Shown: positions 1 to 8,017 of the stretch, piece by piece
Numbering within the stretch: position 1 is the first letter of the stretch
Layout of the letters: each line of letters begins with the position of its first letter
From: an uncultured Gardnerella sp.
GTDB lineage: Bacteria; Actinomycetota; Actinomycetes; Actinomycetales; Bifidobacteriaceae
Reading direction: 5' to 3'
Length of the DNA stretch: 12,676 nucleotides
NCBI GenBank assembly: GCA_947254595.1
Contig: CAMYED010000035.1
Span: 1-12,676, forward strand
Notes under the pieces: model-generated
Told to the model about the DNA's origin: nothing
Databases searched by the model: none
Seen by the model: the letters and a program-made list of their open reading frames with translations, nothing else
Made by a program: the position numbers and the translations under genes

Positions 1-11
1 AATTTGCCATG
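1..11 (-). CDS. 5' end of an unidentified minus-strand gene (partial)
   Basis: A start codon on the minus strand at positions 11-9 is preceded, at a good 7-nt distance, by a strong Shine-Dalgarno (AAAGGAG, complement of about 19-25). Only the first three codons (Met-Ala-Asn) and part of a fourth are inside the window, so the product cannot be named. The gene would be divergent from upp and share the roughly 250-bp intergenic region with it. The call rests only on the SD-ATG pair; I see no clear -35/-10 pair for it. Confidence 0.65.
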
Positions 12-252
12 TTTTACTCCTTTCACTAGCAGTCCAGAAAAAGGGGTACATATCAGATTCCAACATTTTCTTTACATACATGTGCAATTAATGTCACTTT
101 TTAGTTACTACAGCTTAAGCACACTCGCTACAAAGCTCATGAAACAGCAAACAAGAACCGCCAATTAAACTGTAAACATTTTTTGCTCACATTTGTTTAT
201 ATTTCGCGCAAAAATAACGGCACGCCGATAGCTCAACATGCACTGCTTGCAT

Positions 253-258
253 TACCCT
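253..258 (+). promoter_or_regulatory. Candidate -10 element of upp (leaderless start)
   Basis: TACCCT fits the actinobacterial TANNNT -10 pattern and ends 7 nt before the upp ATG, so transcription would begin at or next to the start codon. The -35 position (about 230-235) is a poor match. AGAAGG lies at 259-264 but leaves only 1 nt to the ATG, too close for a normal Shine-Dalgarno, which favours a leaderless reading. This is inference from spacing. Confidence 0.4.
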
Positions 259-265
259 AGAAGGT

Positions 266-904
266 ATGGATCTTCATGTTTTACATCATCCGCTGGTGGA
301 CCATAAGCTCACCGTTTTGCGTGATAAGAATACACCTTCTAACATTTTCCGCGAGTTGGTTTCCGAATTGGTAACCCTCGAAGCGTACGAAGCAACCCGC
401 AATTTGGAAGTTAGCGATCGTGAGATTGAAACTCCTATTTGCAAGATGACTGGCAAGCATTTGAACCGCCCACGCCCAATGGTTGTGCCGGTTTTGCGCG
501 CTGGCCTTGGCATGCTCGATGGCATGACTCGCCTTCTTCCAACCGCTGAGGTTGGATTCCTTGGCATGAAGCGCGACGAGCAGACGCTCGATATTGTGAC
601 TTATGCCAACCGCTTGCCAGAAGATTTAACTGGTCGTCAGTGCTTCCTTCTTGACCCAATGCTTGCCACTGGTGGCACTCTTATTGCCGCTACGCACTAT
701 TTGGCTGAGCGCGGCGCTAAGGATGTTACTGCTATTAACATTTTGGCAGCTCCGGAAGGCTTGGAACGCTTGGAGAAGGAGCTTGATCCTTCTATTGACT
801 TTAAGGTTGTTGTTTGCGCTGTTGACGAGCATTTGAACGACAAATCTTATATCGTTCCAGGTCTTGGAGACGCCGGCGATCGTTTGTACGGCTTGATTGA
901 CTAA
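266..904 (+). CDS. upp: Uracil phosphoribosyltransferase
   Basis: Cytosolic pyrimidine salvage enzyme that joins uracil to PRPP to give UMP and pyrophosphate. The 212-residue product has the family's usual length. The PRPP-binding loop DPMLATGGT lies near residues 129-137, and the C-terminal uracil-binding segment reads YIVPGLGDAGDRLYG. The internal RPRPMVVPVLRAGLGM stretch is also typical of UPRTases. The N-terminus (MDLHVLHHPLVDHKLT) agrees with family starts, so the ATG at 266 is secure even though the only SD-like sequence is 1 nt away. The gene stands alone: divergent from the gene at the left end and convergent with the ATPase downstream, with a terminator between. Identification is firm. 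Confidence 0.97.
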   Translation: MDLHVLHHPLVDHKLTVLRDKNTPSNIFRELVSELVTLEAYEATRNLEVSDREIETPICKMTGKHLNRPRPMVVPVLRAGLGMLDGMTRLLPTAEVGFLGMKRDEQTLDIVTYANRLPEDLTGRQCFLLDPMLATGGTLIAATHYLAERGAKDVTAINILAAPEGLERLEKELDPSIDFKVVVCAVDEHLNDKSYIVPGLGDAGDRLYGLID

Positions 905-966
905 TAGTGACTAGCTAAATCAAACGAAAACTAGAATCAAAAACTAAAATTCTAAAACTACAAAAT

Positions 967-1012
967 AGCCTGCTGATTTTGCAATACTTTGCAAGTTTCA
1001 GCAGGCTTTTGT
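967..1012 (+). terminator. Rho-independent terminator of upp
   Basis: A perfect 10-bp stem AGCCTGCTGA / TCAGCAGGCT (967-976 with 998-1007) encloses a second small inverted repeat built from TTGCAA copies. The stem is followed by TTTTGTGTTT. It lies about 60 bp after the upp stop codon and stops transcription before the convergent ATPase gene. Confidence 0.85.
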
Positions 1013-1026
1013 GTTTATCAATCAAT

Positions 1027-1050
1027 AAAAAACCTGTTTGTTGTCAGGTT
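1027..1050 (-). terminator. Probable terminator of the DUF4143 ATPase gene
   Basis: AACCTG (1031-1036) and CAGGTT (1045-1050) form a 6-bp stem with an 8-nt loop. Read on the minus strand, the stem is followed by a T-rich run (complement of the A-run at about 1027-1030, continuing from the stem's own TT). It starts 21 bp after the ATPase stop codon. Together with the upp terminator it separates the two convergent genes. Confidence 0.6.
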
Positions 1051-1070
1051 AAAAGGTAACTCACACGTTA

Positions 1071-2411
1071 TTACAGGTTATTTTCTTTCAGCGCAAGTTC
1101 TATAAGCTTATCCGTATAATCAGCCATAAATAACGGAATATTCAACATATCATCGTCTAGTTTTAGATTATTCAGCGAGAATCGTATGCGTAATTTCGTT
1201 TGATTAGGGAATAATTCTTTAAACTTTTTCAAACTTCTACTATTAATATTTGCTTCAGATTTAACCTCAACAGGGAAAATATCATTTTCTCGTTGAATAA
1301 GAAAATCCACTTCATACGGCGGATTTGTTTGAGACCAGTATCTAGGCGTCACTTCAAATTGAGTAAGTAGCGCTTGCAAAACATAATTTTCTGTTAAAGC
1401 ACCCTTAAACTCAGTAAACAGCCTATTGCCTTCCGCAAATGCAGTAGGAGCAAGTTGCGCTAATCGCCTTAACAAACCAACATCTGCCAAATAAATCTTA
1501 AAAGCAGATACATCATCATAAGCAGCAATAGGTAAACTCGGCGCAGTATTTCTATAAATTTTATACACCAATTGTGCCGATACTAGCCATTGCAAAGCAT
1601 CTTCATATTCTCTTGCTCGCGCACCATTTTTAACAACTTTATACAAGAATTTTTTGTTTTCACGCGCAAGTTGAGACGGAATAGAATTCCAAATCATTGA
1701 TATTTTTGGAAATTCACTAACATTAGGATGCTTTGCAAAATCTCGTTCATAAGCTGTTATAATCTCAAACAATGTCTCTTGCATTGCGTTCACATCTCGC
1801 GCTTTAGCCCACATTAAAACTGACTCAGGCATGCCTCCTGTAACATAATACATTTTTAATTTCTCGCATAGCGGATTAAAAAATGCGTCTGGAATCGGCT
1901 CTATTTTATCGATTTGTTCAATAAACTTCGCTAGATTTTCATCTCCATTAGCAAGTAAAAACTCTGTGAAATTCATTGGGTTTATTTGCATAAAATTAAC
2001 TTTTCCAACTGGGAATGAAGATGGTTTGGCAAGCGTTATTCCAAGCAATGATCCAGCGCAAGCAACATGATATTGCGGAGCGTTTTCACAAAAATATTTC
2101 ATCGAGTTTATTACTTCTGGACAGTCCTGAACCTCGTCAAATATAATAAGCGTGTTTTCTGGTTCGATTTTTTGACCACTTGCAAGCATTAGGTTTTGTA
2201 AAATTCGCTCCACATTTTTAGTGGTTTCAAAGAATTGCTTATATTCTTTGTTTTCGTCGAAGTTAAAATAAGCAATATTTTTGTAGTAAAGCTTACCAAA
2301 TTCTTTTAGTATCCAAGTTTTACCGACTTGACGCACGCCTTTTAATATCAATGGTTTACGATATGGTGAGTTCTTCCATGCTAAAAGTTTGCTCATAATC
2401 AGCCTTTTCAT
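1071..2411 (-). CDS. AAA+ ATPase with C-terminal DUF4143 domain
   Basis: The 446-residue product has a Walker A motif GVRQVGKT (residues 25-32) and a Walker B motif LIIFDEVQ (about 88-95), placing the N-terminal half in the AAA_14 group. The C-terminal half matches DUF4143: TENYVLQALL, then YW, EVDFLI and PVEVKSE, the last resembling a PD-(D/E)XK nuclease-like fold. The biochemical role of this widespread family is not established. The ATG at 2411 has a good SD (AAAGGTGAG); a second ATG five codons in also has an upstream AAAAGG, so the start could shift by 15 bp. The gene is visibly richer in A+T and in AAA/TTA codons than its neighbours, and sits with its own terminator and a repeat-bearing gap between housekeeping genes, so it may have been acquired. 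No partner toxin or nuclease gene adjoins it. Confidence 0.9.
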   Translation of the reverse strand: MKRLIMSKLLAWKNSPYRKPLILKGVRQVGKTWILKEFGKLYYKNIAYFNFDENKEYKQFFETTKNVERILQNLMLASGQKIEPENTLIIFDEVQDCPEVINSMKYFCENAPQYHVACAGSLLGITLAKPSSFPVGKVNFMQINPMNFTEFLLANGDENLAKFIEQIDKIEPIPDAFFNPLCEKLKMYYVTGGMPESVLMWAKARDVNAMQETLFEIITAYERDFAKHPNVSEFPKISMIWNSIPSQLARENKKFLYKVVKNGARAREYEDALQWLVSAQLVYKIYRNTAPSLPIAAYDDVSAFKIYLADVGLLRRLAQLAPTAFAEGNRLFTEFKGALTENYVLQALLTQFEVTPRYWSQTNPPYEVDFLIQRENDIFPVEVKSEANINSRSLKKFKELFPNQTKLRIRFSLNNLKLDDDMLNIPLFMADYTDKLIELALKENNL

Positions 2412-2560
2412 GATTACTCACCTTTCACCTAGCATTACGCTCTTAAATATTGCAGTCGTATTAGTGCGTTGCTGTTTCTAAGCGTATTGCATTGCTACGT
2501 CGTTGTATTGCAACAATTCTGCGATTATTTTGTTATATTTTGCGTTATATTTTATCGTAT

Positions 2561-2640
2561 ATCACATTATTATATATGTTTTGGTGTATTTAATCACATT
2601 ATTATACGTATTTTAGTGTTTTTTATCACATAATTCTACG
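2561..2640. repeat. 32-bp tandem repeat in the ATPase upstream gap
   Basis: ATCACATTATTATA begins at 2561 and again at 2593, and ATCACATAATTCTA begins at 2625: two full units and half of a third with an exact 32-bp period. Each full unit carries CAC near its start and GTG about 19 nt later around an A+T-rich centre, forming an imperfect dyad. The 303-bp gap 2412-2714 otherwise holds only A+T-rich DNA; I see no gene in it, and no clear terminator for the dnaB-murT-gatD operon. The position suits either operator sites for the ATPase gene or a simple degenerate repeat. Confidence 0.6.
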
Positions 2641-2714
2641 CATCGAGTAACACTCAGCATAAAATAAAATGATCAATCAAACTTCTACTAAATCGTGTAT
2701 ACACCTATGCTCAT

Positions 2715-3512
2715 TTACCGCGGACGAGTTATGGCTATCTCGCGAGCGCGCTCGGCTAATTCGTCTAGTTTAGCAATTTCCGCGCGTTGAGCATCAGTTT
2801 GCTTGGGCGCAAATTCACCGTAACGATTTTGTGCAGCAGTACGAATTAAAAAGTCAGCTAAACGCGGATTTTTCGGCAAAACCGAGCCGTGCATATACGT
2901 TCCAATAACATTGTATTTGCGCGCGCCTTCCGTGCGATCTTCGCCATTATTTCCGCAATTTTCACTATCAACCGAGCCAAGCGGCTGCGTATCACCCTCC
3001 AAACTTGTGCGTCCAGAATGGTTTTCGTAGCCCACAATGTCGCCAAAATCGGCGCTATGCTCTACTAAATTTCCAATCATACGCACGTCTTGACCAACCG
3101 TATGTTCTCCAAGTACGCCAATCCCCTGAAGCTTTTGGCCTTCGACGGTTTCAAAATACTCTCCAAAAAGCTGGTAAAGCCCACAAATCATAAGCATTGG
3201 AACGCCATTTTTTGCAAGCTCACGAATCGCGTCTGCGCGCGCAAATAAATCTTCAGTAACTCTGCTCTGACCATGATCTTGGCCTCCGCCGCCAAGAATC
3301 ATATCCACTTGCTTTGGCCATAAATCGCCAACATTGTACTCGTGTAGCACAGGCTTGTAACCGTACAATTCCGCTCGGCGCATAATCGTAAGCACATTGC
3401 CGTAGTCGCCGTAAATATTCATGTCTTTCGGGTACAGCGACATAATATCTAGCACGCGGTTTTCGTTTTCAAAAGTAGCATTTTCTTTACTAATATCACT
3501 GGAACCATTCAT
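2715..3512 (-). CDS. gatD: Lipid II isoglutaminyl synthase, glutaminase subunit GatD
   Basis: Class I (CobB/CobQ-like) glutamine amidotransferase of 265 residues that frees ammonia from glutamine and passes it to MurT, which amidates the D-glutamate of lipid II to D-isoglutamine at the inner membrane face. Visible features are SLYPKDMNIYGDYGN near the N-terminus, the GGGGQD segment (about 74-79), the nucleophile Cys110 in MICGLYQ, the GNNGED motif before the active-site His, and His208 in GTYMHG. Compared with usual GatD starts there are about 16 extra N-terminal residues (rich in Ser, Asn and Glu), so translation could begin later, but the ATG at 3512 has GGGAAG 8 nt upstream. It starts 5 bp after murT ends, consistent with coupled expression and an obligate MurT-GatD complex. 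Confidence 0.95.
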   Translation of the reverse strand: MNGSSDISKENATFENENRVLDIMSLYPKDMNIYGDYGNVLTIMRRAELYGYKPVLHEYNVGDLWPKQVDMILGGGGQDHGQSRVTEDLFARADAIRELAKNGVPMLMICGLYQLFGEYFETVEGQKLQGIGVLGEHTVGQDVRMIGNLVEHSADFGDIVGYENHSGRTSLEGDTQPLGSVDSENCGNNGEDRTEGARKYNVIGTYMHGSVLPKNPRLADFLIRTAAQNRYGEFAPKQTDAQRAEIAKLDELAERAREIAITRPR

Positions 3513-3517
3513 AACGA

Positions 3518-4936
3518 TTACTTCCCAACTCCAACGTCTTTAACTTCCGCAAGTTTCGCTAAAGCCGCGCGCACGCGAAGCATGGCAGTATAAGTGCAAT
3601 ATATGCGCTTAGCATTTTTAGTATCATTACTAAAGTCACCATTTACAAAAGCTTTAACATCTTCTTCCAAATCCGTGTTTACGTTTCTAGTAGCAACCTT
3701 ATCGTACTGCAGTCTCAAAGCCATATCCCATGCGCGAGTGCCAGAAACACACGCAACTCCAGTGCCGCTAAAGCTTGCAAAATCAACGTCCCACAGCCAG
3801 CTCATGTCTCTCCCGTCCGCGTATTCGTCACAAATTGCAATCATGGTATCGTGATTTTTCGGATGGTCCGAAGCGATTGCAAGCCTAAAACCAATAGGAT
3901 TCTTCACTAAAACAAGCTCAACAGGAACGCCATTAACTTCAATTACTTCGCCCCTGCCAAAAGCAGGAGTTACGTGCGAAATCGCTTCCATAAGCGCATC
4001 GTCGTCAAATTTTTTCAACGAAGAATTTTGTTTTGCAGCGTCCGCTAATATAGCGCGAACTACAGTTGCTGCAGCGGCAGCGTTGAAAATATTGTAGGCG
4101 CCGTCGAGTTTTACAGACGTGGTTTTACGCTTGCCGTCAAGCATAAACTCAGCCTCGTGGTCTCCAACTTTTGAAAGCACAACATCTGCTTTAGGAAGAT
4201 TGCTATTTTTCCCCACTGCACCATCTTCGCAATTTTCGCAATTTTCGCTACTATTATGCAAATCATCATCAGTTGGGAACATGCTTTTTACAGCATCATC
4301 TAAACCAAAATAGCGCACACAAGCACCGGAAGGAACAACTTCTGCGAGCGCGCGAATACGCGGATCTTCGCGATTTAGAACTACTGTTCCTTCGGTTGCG
4401 GCAGCTACGTTGCTTAATAGTTTTGCAGTAGTGTCAATTTCGCCAAATCTGTCGAGCTGATCTCGCATAACGTTTAGCAATAAAGAATAACGTGGCTTAA
4501 TTTGTTTTACAAAATGCACCGCGTACGCCTCGTCAAGCTCTAAAACTGCAATATCCGCGTTTAGCTTTGTGCCAAAAGCCGGCATTGTTTTTGCAAGAGC
4601 TGCAACTACGCCCCTAGTAAAGTTTGAACCGGTTGGATTAGTAAATACATTAAGTCCTGCTTCGCGCAGCATAGAAGTTACCATACGCGTTGTAGTTGTT
4701 TTGCCATTAGTGCCAGAAACAAGCACTATTCCGTATGGTAATGCGGAAAGAGTACGCGCTAAAAAGCCTGAATCAAGTATCTCAATTACTTTGCCTGGTA
4801 AGGCACTTCCGCCGTGGTGTAAAGCTCTGGAAAGCGCGCACACAAACTTTCCTACAGCTGGCATTGCAAAACTGTACCAATGTTTACGCAAATCTTTGTG
4901 AAACTTTTTATGCAATTCATGCTGGCCGCTTGACAT
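3518..4936 (-). CDS. murT: Lipid II isoglutaminyl synthase, Mur ligase subunit MurT
   Basis: Mur-ligase-family partner of GatD, 472 residues: it activates the lipid II D-glutamate alpha-carboxylate with ATP and amidates it with GatD-derived ammonia. The ATP loop GTNGKTTTT is at residues 75-83, the Mur central-domain signatures ELDEAY and NVMRDQLDRFGE follow, and the C-terminal MurT-specific domain (DUF1727) contains DGRDMSWLWDVDF, the region that supplies an Asp to the GatD active site in solved complexes. Staphylococcal and streptococcal MurT carry a four-Cys zinc ribbon in the central domain; here the matching stretch (about 211-250) is low-complexity and has a single CxxC (Cys232, Cys235). 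The start 6 bp after dnaB's stop has GGGAG about 11 nt upstream inside dnaB's last codons. It is the middle gene of the dnaB-murT-gatD operon. Confidence 0.95.
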   Translation of the reverse strand: MSSGQHELHKKFHKDLRKHWYSFAMPAVGKFVCALSRALHHGGSALPGKVIEILDSGFLARTLSALPYGIVLVSGTNGKTTTTRMVTSMLREAGLNVFTNPTGSNFTRGVVAALAKTMPAFGTKLNADIAVLELDEAYAVHFVKQIKPRYSLLLNVMRDQLDRFGEIDTTAKLLSNVAAATEGTVVLNREDPRIRALAEVVPSGACVRYFGLDDAVKSMFPTDDDLHNSSENCENCEDGAVGKNSNLPKADVVLSKVGDHEAEFMLDGKRKTTSVKLDGAYNIFNAAAAATVVRAILADAAKQNSSLKKFDDDALMEAISHVTPAFGRGEVIEVNGVPVELVLVKNPIGFRLAIASDHPKNHDTMIAICDEYADGRDMSWLWDVDFASFSGTGVACVSGTRAWDMALRLQYDKVATRNVNTDLEEDVKAFVNGDFSNDTKNAKRIYCTYTAMLRVRAALAKLAEVKDVGVGK

Positions 4937-4942
4937 ACTAAA

Positions 4943-6412
4943 TCACACTCCCGCCTGCTGGTAATCTTGCGGCATATCCATAAACTTGGAAGTTGCGCCC
5001 AAGAAGGCAAGATTAAAAGTATCAGTAGGGCCGTTACGATGCTTAGCCATAATAATATCGGCTTCGCCCGGACGATCTTCCTTATTGTAAAAATCAGGGC
5101 GATGCACAAGGAACACAACGTCAGCATCCTGCTCAATAGAACCAGATTCGCGCAAATCCGAAAGCTGCGGCTTCTTATCGTTTCGCATTTCAGGCCCGCG
5201 GTTAAGCTGGCTTAACGCTACAACCGGCACTTCAAGCTCTTTAGCGAGAAGCTTAAGCGCACGCGAGAATTCCGAAACTTCCTGCTGGCGGCTTTCTACG
5301 CGCTTGCCTGAGCTCATAAGCTGCAAGTAGTCAATAACTACGAGTTTCAAATCGTTCGTTTGCTTCAAACGACGGCATTTTGCGCGAATTTCCATCAAAC
5401 TCATATTCGGGCTGTCGTCAATAAAAAGCGGAGCGTTCTGCATTTTTGTCCAAAAATTATTTAGCGTATTCCAACGATCTGGAGTAATATCTTCCGCCCT
5501 TCGCATTGCGGCAAGCGGAATATTAGTTTCGGCTGCAATAATGCGCTGCGCTAATTCCACTTTGCTCATTTCTAGCGAAAAAACAATAGACGTCATATTG
5601 TGGTGCAGTGCCGCAGAACGCGCAAAATCAATTCCTAGCGTTGACTTGCCCATGGCCGGGCGTCCAGCAACAACAATCATTTGGCCAGGCTGTAAACCTT
5701 GAGTAACTTCGTCAATATCCCTAAATCCAGTCGGCACACCCTGCTCAAGTTCGTGGTTTTGCATTTTATCGAGCTGATCAAGAGTATTTTGCAAAACTGG
5801 GCCAATCGCAACGTAATCTTGACGTACTTTGCCGGCGCTCATCTCATACACTTCTGATTGCGCAAGATTGACAATATCTTCTGCCTGCGCTCCGGAAGCA
5901 GAATATCCCATTTGCGCAATTTTCGTTCCAGCAGTAATAACATTTCGTAGTATTGCATTTTGATGCACAATATCCGCGTAGTACATTGCGTTTGCGGCTG
6001 TTGGTACGGAAGCTACAAGACTGTGCAAATAGTCAGCTCCACCAATTTTATCTAAATTACCGGCCTTCATTAATTCGTTAGCTACTAGAACAACGTCAAC
6101 TGGTTGAGATCCGGCAAAAAGCGTAAGAACAGCATCATAAATAGTTTGATGCTGTGGCAAATAAAAATCTTCCGTCTCTAGCACTTGCGACACTTCGCCA
6201 ATAGCATCCTTGCTCATAAGCATTCCGCCAAGAACAGCCATTTCCGCGTCAACATCGTGCGGAGGCACGCGATCAAACAGCGTACCATTAGCTTCAACAC
6301 CACGATTTACAACGCCAGAAGCGTATGCAGAGGCGTCAGCATTGCCGCCACGATTGCTTCCTGAGCGGCCAACATTGCCATTAGTAGACTGCCACATATC
6401 ATTATCTGCCAT
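4943..6412 (-). CDS. dnaB: Replicative DNA helicase DnaB
   Basis: Hexameric 5'-3' helicase that unwinds DNA at the replication fork and recruits primase. From the ATG at 6412 it is 489 residues: a Gly/Asn/Ser-rich leader (1-45), the DnaB N-terminal domain (about 48-150), a linker, and the RecA-like motor domain with Walker A GRPAMGKS (250-257), Walker B VVIDYLQL (358-365), ALSQLNRG (399-406) and DLRESGSIEQDAD (419-431). No intein interrupts it. A GTG at 6436 would add eight residues, but neither start has an SD; the ATG at 6412 lies 7 nt after TATACT, fitting a leaderless mRNA that would exclude the GTG. It heads the operon with murT and gatD. Confidence 0.96.
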   Translation of the reverse strand: MADNDMWQSTNGNVGRSGSNRGGNADASAYASGVVNRGVEANGTLFDRVPPHDVDAEMAVLGGMLMSKDAIGEVSQVLETEDFYLPQHQTIYDAVLTLFAGSQPVDVVLVANELMKAGNLDKIGGADYLHSLVASVPTAANAMYYADIVHQNAILRNVITAGTKIAQMGYSASGAQAEDIVNLAQSEVYEMSAGKVRQDYVAIGPVLQNTLDQLDKMQNHELEQGVPTGFRDIDEVTQGLQPGQMIVVAGRPAMGKSTLGIDFARSAALHHNMTSIVFSLEMSKVELAQRIIAAETNIPLAAMRRAEDITPDRWNTLNNFWTKMQNAPLFIDDSPNMSLMEIRAKCRRLKQTNDLKLVVIDYLQLMSSGKRVESRQQEVSEFSRALKLLAKELEVPVVALSQLNRGPEMRNDKKPQLSDLRESGSIEQDADVVFLVHRPDFYNKEDRPGEADIIMAKHRNGPTDTFNLAFLGATSKFMDMPQDYQQAGV

Positions 6413-6419
6413 AAAAACG

Positions 6420-6425
6420 AGTATA
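6420..6425 (-). promoter_or_regulatory. Candidate -10 of the dnaB-murT-gatD operon (leaderless)
   Basis: TATACT on the minus strand ends 7 nt before the dnaB ATG at 6412. The best -35 at a 17-bp spacer, TGTTCA, matches TTGACA at only 3 of 6 positions. No SD precedes the ATG. Transcription would start at or next to the start codon. Confidence 0.5.
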
Positions 6426-6457
6426 AACGCGCGCACGTATTATGAACAGAACATAAA

Positions 6458-6487
6458 AATGTTTACAAAAAACCTAACAATGTTTAC
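6458..6487. repeat. Two direct copies of AATGTTTAC upstream of dnaB
   Basis: AATGTTTAC followed by an A-rich run occurs at 6458 and again at 6479, exactly 21 bp apart (two helical turns), in the 86-bp gap between dinF and dnaB. Read on the dnaB strand it is GTAAACATT. The 13-mer TGTAAACATTTTT found here (complement of 6455-6467) also occurs upstream of upp at 171-183. It could be a regulator site, or chance in A+T-rich DNA. Confidence 0.35.
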
Positions 6488-6498
6488 GAAAACTTTAT

Positions 6499-7860
6499 TC
6501 ACATTTTCAGCGCAGAATCCATCCACAAATCATTTCTAATGCGCAAACTATTTCCTACCGCACGCCCGCCAATATAAACAACGTTTAACACAAGCCACAA
6601 TGTAACAGTACGAATTACATCGTTAGCATTAAAAGTAACATCAAATGCGCTTGTGAACAGTAAAGCCACTAAATACACGGCAGCCATTGCAGAACACGCC
6701 TTCGCTAAGTAAGAATGATCTCCAGCGCCAATTAATACACCATCCAACGCCCACATCCATCCGGCAAGAGGCAGGAATAATCCTAAAATTGTCATTCCTA
6801 CCGAAATAAGAAGTTGAATATCTGAACGCGGAGTAAATAGTGGCGCACAGCTCCAACCTACGAGAATCATAAATAAACCGACCCCTACGCTACTTATAGC
6901 TCCAACTTGAGCACAAATACGCGTAATATTCGCAGCGCGCTTACGAAGGCCTGCTCCAAGCGCTGCCGCAACAATAGTTTGAGCAGCAATACCAATAGCG
7001 TCTAAAATATTCATCACGAAATTCCAGCAGGAATTTGTAACCTGATACGCTGCAAGAGTATTCGTTCCGAGTCTAGTTGCAGTAACAACGGTTGCAACCA
7101 TGCACACGCGCAAAGCAAGAGTGCGAACAAATAGTGGCACACCGCTTCCTGCAGAATGTAAAATATTGCGAAAATGCGGGCGAAGACGCGCTCCGCTTTT
7201 TGAAGCCCAAATAATTGCAGGAACAGTAAGAACAATTCCCATATACCATTGAGCAATCATTGTTGCAATTCCAGAACCGGAAATTCCCATTCCTAATCCG
7301 AACACAGCAATAATATCAAGAATTGTATTTAGTACAGCTCCACTTACTGCAGCGAATAGCGTAATTCGCATCTTGCAAAGACCGCGAAATATCCCATTTG
7401 CCGCGTACACGAGCAGCATTGCAGGCAATCCTGGCATAACCATTTGAGTGTACACAATAGCATTTTGTAATGTTCCGCCGCGAGCGCCAACTGCGTAACA
7501 CAACGGCTCAGCAGCGAAAATAAGCGCAACAGTAAGAATCACCCCAAGCAGCAATGCAAGCCACAAGCCATCCATTCCAACACTAAAACCTTCTCGACGT
7601 TTACCAGCACCTAAAAGGCGAGCAACCTGAGAAGTTGTATTGTATGCCAAAAATAAGCAGAGACCTGTAGTAGTAAGAAGCACAGTTGAGCCAATAGAAA
7701 GACCTGCGAGCGCAGTTCGACCAATATGCCCAATAATTGCAGTGTCAATAAGAACAAACGCAGGTTCAGCTATGAGTTGACCAAAAGTTGGTACTGCAAG
7801 TATCCAAATATTGCGTAGTACGTCTTTTTTGCTCTGATCGTTCACCTGCGAGTTTGTCAT
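6499..7860 (-). CDS. dinF: MATE-family efflux transporter, DinF-like
   Basis: A 453-residue membrane protein of the usual MATE length with about twelve hydrophobic helices. DinF-type signatures are VLIDTAIIGHIGRTALAGLSIG (first domain), MPGLPAMLLVYAANGIFRGL, GISGSGIATMIAQW, and the second-domain NILDAIGIAAQTIVAAALGAG. Such proteins export cationic or hydrophobic compounds in exchange for Na+ or H+; substrate and coupling ion cannot be read from sequence. The ATG at 7860 has no clear SD but is preceded by TAGAAT with an 8-nt gap. It ends 86 bp before dnaB's start, so read-through into the operon is possible, and I see no convincing terminator. The short Lys/Asp/Asn N-terminus is cytoplasmic and not a signal peptide. 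The family is firm, the symbol less so. Confidence 0.9.
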   Translation of the reverse strand: MTNSQVNDQSKKDVLRNIWILAVPTFGQLIAEPAFVLIDTAIIGHIGRTALAGLSIGSTVLLTTTGLCLFLAYNTTSQVARLLGAGKRREGFSVGMDGLWLALLLGVILTVALIFAAEPLCYAVGARGGTLQNAIVYTQMVMPGLPAMLLVYAANGIFRGLCKMRITLFAAVSGAVLNTILDIIAVFGLGMGISGSGIATMIAQWYMGIVLTVPAIIWASKSGARLRPHFRNILHSAGSGVPLFVRTLALRVCMVATVVTATRLGTNTLAAYQVTNSCWNFVMNILDAIGIAAQTIVAAALGAGLRKRAANITRICAQVGAISSVGVGLFMILVGWSCAPLFTPRSDIQLLISVGMTILGLFLPLAGWMWALDGVLIGAGDHSYLAKACSAMAAVYLVALLFTSAFDVTFNANDVIRTVTLWLVLNVVYIGGRAVGNSLRIRNDLWMDSALKM

Positions 7861-7868
7861 AATGCTTC

Positions 7869-7874
7869 ATTCTA
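7869..7874 (-). promoter_or_regulatory. Candidate -10 of the MATE gene
   Basis: TAGAAT (5 of 6 positions of TATAAT) on the minus strand ends 8 nt before the ATG at 7860. No -35 of quality is seen at 16-18 bp, and no SD lies in front of the ATG. It fits the same leaderless layout as upp, dnaB and ftsY. Confidence 0.4.
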
Positions 7875-8017
7875 TTGTTTCTTCTAAATGCTCGCGCGAA
7901 AGAAAATTGCTTTCGGTGCTCAAATTTACATATTTATAGGAGCATTTATATAAGAAAATTTGCTATTGAGTAACACAAATATAAGCAAAGCGCAAATAAA
8001 AATATTATTTCAAAAAG

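Noticed and set aside
4569..4941. Plus-strand open frames opposite murT.
   Set aside because: They lie opposite a clear Mur ligase gene and show no motifs or translation signals.
6413..6436. GTG at 6436 as the dnaB start.
   Set aside because: No SD precedes it and it would lie upstream of the predicted transcript start; the ATG at 6412 fits the TATACT spacing. Not excluded experimentally.
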